In this document: positions 51,540 through 54,103 of the stretch, one piece after another | Layout: every line of letters starts with the position of its first letter | Position numbering within the stretch: the stretch's first letter is position 1 | NCBI GenBank assembly: GCA_964418605.1 | Contig: CAYQLY010000014.1 | Location: 1-54,103 of the forward strand | Direction of reading: 5' to 3' | DNA length: 54,103 nt | From: CAYQLY01 sp964418605 | GTDB lineage: Bacteria; Bacteroidota; Bacteroidia; Cytophagales; Cyclobacteriaceae | Made by a program: the position numbers and the translations under genes | The notes under the pieces: model-generated | What the model was told of the DNA's origin: nothing | Seen by the model: only the letters and a program-made list of their open reading frames with translations | Database searches by the model: none

Positions 51540-52430
51540 ATGAAAACAATTGCAGTCATTGGATCTGGAACGATGGGAAATGGAATAGCCCATGTATTTG
51601 CCCAATATGGACTCCATGTCAATTTAATTGATATTTCTGAGGAGGCACTTCAAAAAGCAATGCACACTATTACTAAAAATGTAGAAAGACAATTGTCTAA
51701 AGGGAGCATTGATGAGAAAATAAAAAAATCAATTCTAGAAAACATAAATCCATTAACTAATCTTCAAGCAGGCGTATCTCAAGCCGACTTAGTAGTAGAA
51801 GCAGCAAGTGAAAAAGTAGATGTTAAATTAAATTTATTTCGAGATATAGATAAGTATGCACCTAGCCATGCTATACTTGCTACTAATACGTCTTCTATTT
51901 CTATTACTAAAATTGCTTCTGCCACTCAACGACCTGCTCAAGTTATAGGCATGCATTTTATGAATCCTGTTCCTATCATGAAGTTAGTAGAAATTATCAA
52001 TGGCTTTAATACCTCTCGTGAAGTAACTGAAAAGATCACTGCTTTATCTAAACAAATTCAGAAGATCCCTGTTGAGGTGAATGACTATCCTGGATTTGTA
52101 TCCAATCGTATTCTAATGCCTATGATCAATGAATCTATTTATACTTTATATGAAGGTGTGGCCGGTGTAGAAGAAATTGATACAGTTATGAAACTAGGCA
52201 TGGCTCATCCAATGGGTCCTCTTCAATTAGCAGACTTTATTGGACTTGATGTTTGCCTTTATATACTTAATGTTTTATATCAAGGATTTGGGAACCCTAA
52301 ATATGCACCTTGCCCATTGTTAATTAATATGGTACAAGCAGGACACTATGGGGTAAAATCAGGCCAAGGTTTTTATTCTTGGCTAACAAAAGAGAAGGAG
52401 TTAATTGTAGCACCTCAATTTAAAAAATAA
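51540..52430 (+). CDS. 3-hydroxybutyryl-CoA / 3-hydroxyacyl-CoA dehydrogenase
   Basis: NAD(P)-dependent oxidation of (S)-3-hydroxyacyl-CoA, or the reverse, in fatty-acid, butanoate or phenylacetate metabolism. The 296 residues are the single-function form. The Rossmann motif is GSGTMGNGIAHVFA (8-21), the catalytic His is in HFMNPVPIMKLVEI, and the dimerisation domain has DYPGFVSNRILMPMINESIY and HPMGPLQLADFIGLDV. It lies 37 bases after the HAD gene. No thiolase or hydratase is adjacent. Confidence 0.92.
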   Translation: MKTIAVIGSGTMGNGIAHVFAQYGLHVNLIDISEEALQKAMHTITKNVERQLSKGSIDEKIKKSILENINPLTNLQAGVSQADLVVEAASEKVDVKLNLFRDIDKYAPSHAILATNTSSISITKIASATQRPAQVIGMHFMNPVPIMKLVEIINGFNTSREVTEKITALSKQIQKIPVEVNDYPGFVSNRILMPMINESIYTLYEGVAGVEEIDTVMKLGMAHPMGPLQLADFIGLDVCLYILNVLYQGFGNPKYAPCPLLINMVQAGHYGVKSGQGFYSWLTKEKELIVAPQFKK

Positions 52431-52438
52431 GACTTTTT

Positions 52439-52468
52439 TTGGATATATTAGTTATATCATTAGTTTTG
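52439..52468 (+). promoter_or_regulatory. Promoter of the last gene (TTG-N19-TAGTTTTG)
   Basis: TTG at 52439-52441 and TAGTTTTG at 52461-52468, 19-base spacer, 23 bases upstream of the ATG at 52492. The sequence around it is the same as the sucD -7 region (ATTAGTTTTGTA). Confidence 0.65.
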
Positions 52469-52491
52469 TAAACTTAATTAGATAATTAAAA

Positions 52492-54103
52492 ATGAAAAAA
52501 ACGATACTTATTAGCATCTTAGTTATACTCGGAGGGTTAGTTCGATCCAATGCCCAAATGCTGGGTATTGCAAATAGTAACTATGCTGGCACAAATGGAC
52601 TCTACATGAATCCATCTAACATTGCTGACTCACGTTATAGATTTTATCTCAATTTAACAGCGCTAGATTTTAACGTTACAAATAGTTACATGCGCTATAA
52701 TGCACCTTTCTCATTAGGCAACTACTTGTTAAATAGAGTTCCTGATCAATATCGAGATCCCGTAACTAAAACTGTTATTTTCAAAGATGAATATTTAAAA
52801 CCATCATTAGATGGAAGTCCTAAAACATTTAGTTTAGGCTTAGAACTACGTGGTCCTTCTTTTATGATTGGATTAGGACCTAGAAGTAGTCTAGCTCTAT
52901 CAACACGATTACGGACATTTATACAAGGCAGTAATATATCACAGAATTTAGCTGAAATTGTTCGAAACTATATATATGATCAGGATTTGGCAAAATCAGC
53001 AAATGTACTTACAACAGATAATAGTTTTGCTATAAATCTTAATGGTTTTTCGGAGATAGGTCTTTCTTTTGGACAAATTTTACTTAATCAGGATGAACAC
53101 TTTATAAAAGTAGGAGCTACTGTAAAACGTTTAGCAGGATTGTATAGTGGGTATGTTGTAAATAATGGTATCAATCTTCAAGTTATACCTAATATTGTTC
53201 CAGGGCAGGCTCCAACTATACAAGTTCCATTTGCTGCTAATGTATCTATTGGCTACTTAAATCAAGACTTTACTTATTTAAACAACCTCACTGCATCAAA
53301 GTTATTCAATGTTTTAACTGGAAAAGATTCTCCAGGCTCAGGTATGGGGTTTGATATTGGTATGACGTATGAGTTTAGACCAAAATATGATAAGTTTATC
53401 TACATGATGGATGGGGTTGAACGTTACGATGAATCAAAAAATAAATATAAATTAAAAGTAGGTTTAGCAGTCGTTGATATTGGAAGAATACAATATGATG
53501 GACCTGATGTGTATGTCTATAATCTTAATAATAAATCAAATTCAACAATAGCCGTAAAAGATTTAGAAAATATTAATAGTGAGAATACAAGTAAATACTT
53601 TGAATTAGCTGCTAAAACTTTCGGCGTTAATCTTAATGATAAGATAACCACATTAAATATGGCATTGCCTACATCGATCAATACAACCATTGATTATAAT
53701 GTTATTTGGAAATTATACGTTAATGCCACATGGGTTCAAAGTCTTAGACCACGCAATGTCATTGGAATGAGACAAAACTCATACGTTTCATTAACTCCTC
53801 GTTTGGAAATGAAATGGTTTGAGCTAGCTTTTCCACTTTCTCTTTTTAATGATTACAAAAATTTCAATGTAGGGACCATGTTGCGTATGGGCAATTTCTT
53901 TGTTGGATCAGATAATATTGGGGGGGTATTTAATATTGGTAATCTTAATGGATTAAATGCTTACGCTGGATTAAATATTCCAATATTCAAAGGAAAAATT
54001 AAAGATCGAGATAAAGATGGTGTATCCAATAAGCGAGATGAATGTCGAGATGTGCCAGGGTTATGGGAGTTTAGAGGATGCCCAGATACAGATGGGGATG
54101 GTA
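52492..54103 (+). CDS. DUF5723-like outer-membrane protein with TSP type-3 repeats (cut by window edge)
   Basis: The frame runs from ATG 52492 to the edge (537 residues seen, C-terminus missing). A signal peptide (about 1-22, LVRSNAQ) is followed by a beta-barrel-like region beginning GIANSNYAGTNGLYMNPSNI, the DUF5723/PorV-like start. Near the edge it has thrombospondin type-3 calcium repeats (DRDKDGVSNKRDECRDVPG and CPDTDGDG). This order usually continues to a C-terminal OmpA domain, expected beyond the window. It is probably an outer-membrane protein linked to peptidoglycan. It has its own promoter. Confidence 0.85.
   Translation, partial: MKKTILISILVILGGLVRSNAQMLGIANSNYAGTNGLYMNPSNIADSRYRFYLNLTALDFNVTNSYMRYNAPFSLGNYLLNRVPDQYRDPVTKTVIFKDEYLKPSLDGSPKTFSLGLELRGPSFMIGLGPRSSLALSTRLRTFIQGSNISQNLAEIVRNYIYDQDLAKSANVLTTDNSFAINLNGFSEIGLSFGQILLNQDEHFIKVGATVKRLAGLYSGYVVNNGINLQVIPNIVPGQAPTIQVPFAANVSIGYLNQDFTYLNNLTASKLFNVLTGKDSPGSGMGFDIGMTYEFRPKYDKFIYMMDGVERYDESKNKYKLKVGLAVVDIGRIQYDGPDVYVYNLNNKSNSTIAVKDLENINSENTSKYFELAAKTFGVNLNDKITTLNMALPTSINTTIDYNVIWKLYVNATWVQSLRPRNVIGMRQNSYVSLTPRLEMKWFELAFPLSLFNDYKNFNVGTMLRMGNFFVGSDNIGGVFNIGNLNGLNAYAGLNIPIFKGKIKDRDKDGVSNKRDECRDVPGLWEFRGCPDTDGDG

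Overview
The window is an AT-rich stretch of roughly one third G+C (judged by eye) from a Bacteroidota chromosome, probably a free-living Cytophagia, Sphingobacteriia or Chitinophagia-type organism. The evidence is: a fused SecDF, a short RpoD of 287 residues, two large secreted proteins with C-terminal type IX secretion (T9SS) sorting domains, the pyrG-yidC pair, a TonB/ExbB/ExbD cluster with doubled exbD and tonB, and many promoters of the Bacteroidota form TTG-N17..20-TAnnTTTG. Almost all DNA is coding, and no gene-free gap exceeds about 250 bases. I saw no CRISPR array, insertion sequence, rRNA or replication origin.

Layout. 1-4963: yidC (cut by the window edge) and pyrG on the minus strand, sucD on plus, a short carboxypeptidase-regulatory-like fragment and ffh on minus. 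5155-16698: a long plus-strand run with a small orphan, secDF, then exbB-exbD-exbD-tonB-tonB-small membrane protein-PstS-like lipoprotein-TPR protein (energised outer-membrane transport), then an amino acid permease. 16764-18392: DEAD-box helicase on minus. 18515-24350: two tandem paralogous T9SS cargo proteins, each with its own promoter and terminator. 24402-28266: Ppx/GppA phosphatase, M16 peptidase and tRNA-Met on minus. 28386-40183: START-like protein, LptF/G permease, rpsO, pnp, rpoD, gyrA, a zinc metalloprotease and a TPR protein. 40316-43917: a ferritin-like/VIT1 metal transporter, a threonine dehydratase-like enzyme, then a small Cys-rich precursor peptide followed by an MccB/ThiF-like adenylating enzyme. 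43923-45171: hslV and a membrane protein on minus. 45262-54103: PaaN-like aldehyde dehydrogenase, PD40/OmpA protein, SixA, sodium:solute symporter, HAD phosphatase, 3-hydroxyacyl-CoA dehydrogenase and the start of a DUF5723-like outer-membrane protein.

Most of this is housekeeping. The best candidate for an undescribed system is 42595-43917. A 60-residue peptide has a Bacteroidota RiPP-type leader, two Gly-Gly motifs and a four-Cys tail. It is followed by a 17-bp hairpin terminator and then by an E1-like enzyme that resembles the microcin C adenylase MccB but lacks the zinc cysteines. No transporter, protease or other modifying enzyme is adjacent, so it looks like a minimal two-gene peptide-modification cassette. 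A 23-base sequence upstream of the peptide is repeated exactly upstream of the preceding dehydratase gene. Other points of note: GyrA carries Ala and Asn at the two main quinolone-contact positions, the T9SS pair is a duplication of a whole transcription unit, and the second tonB start lies inside a predicted leader hairpin.
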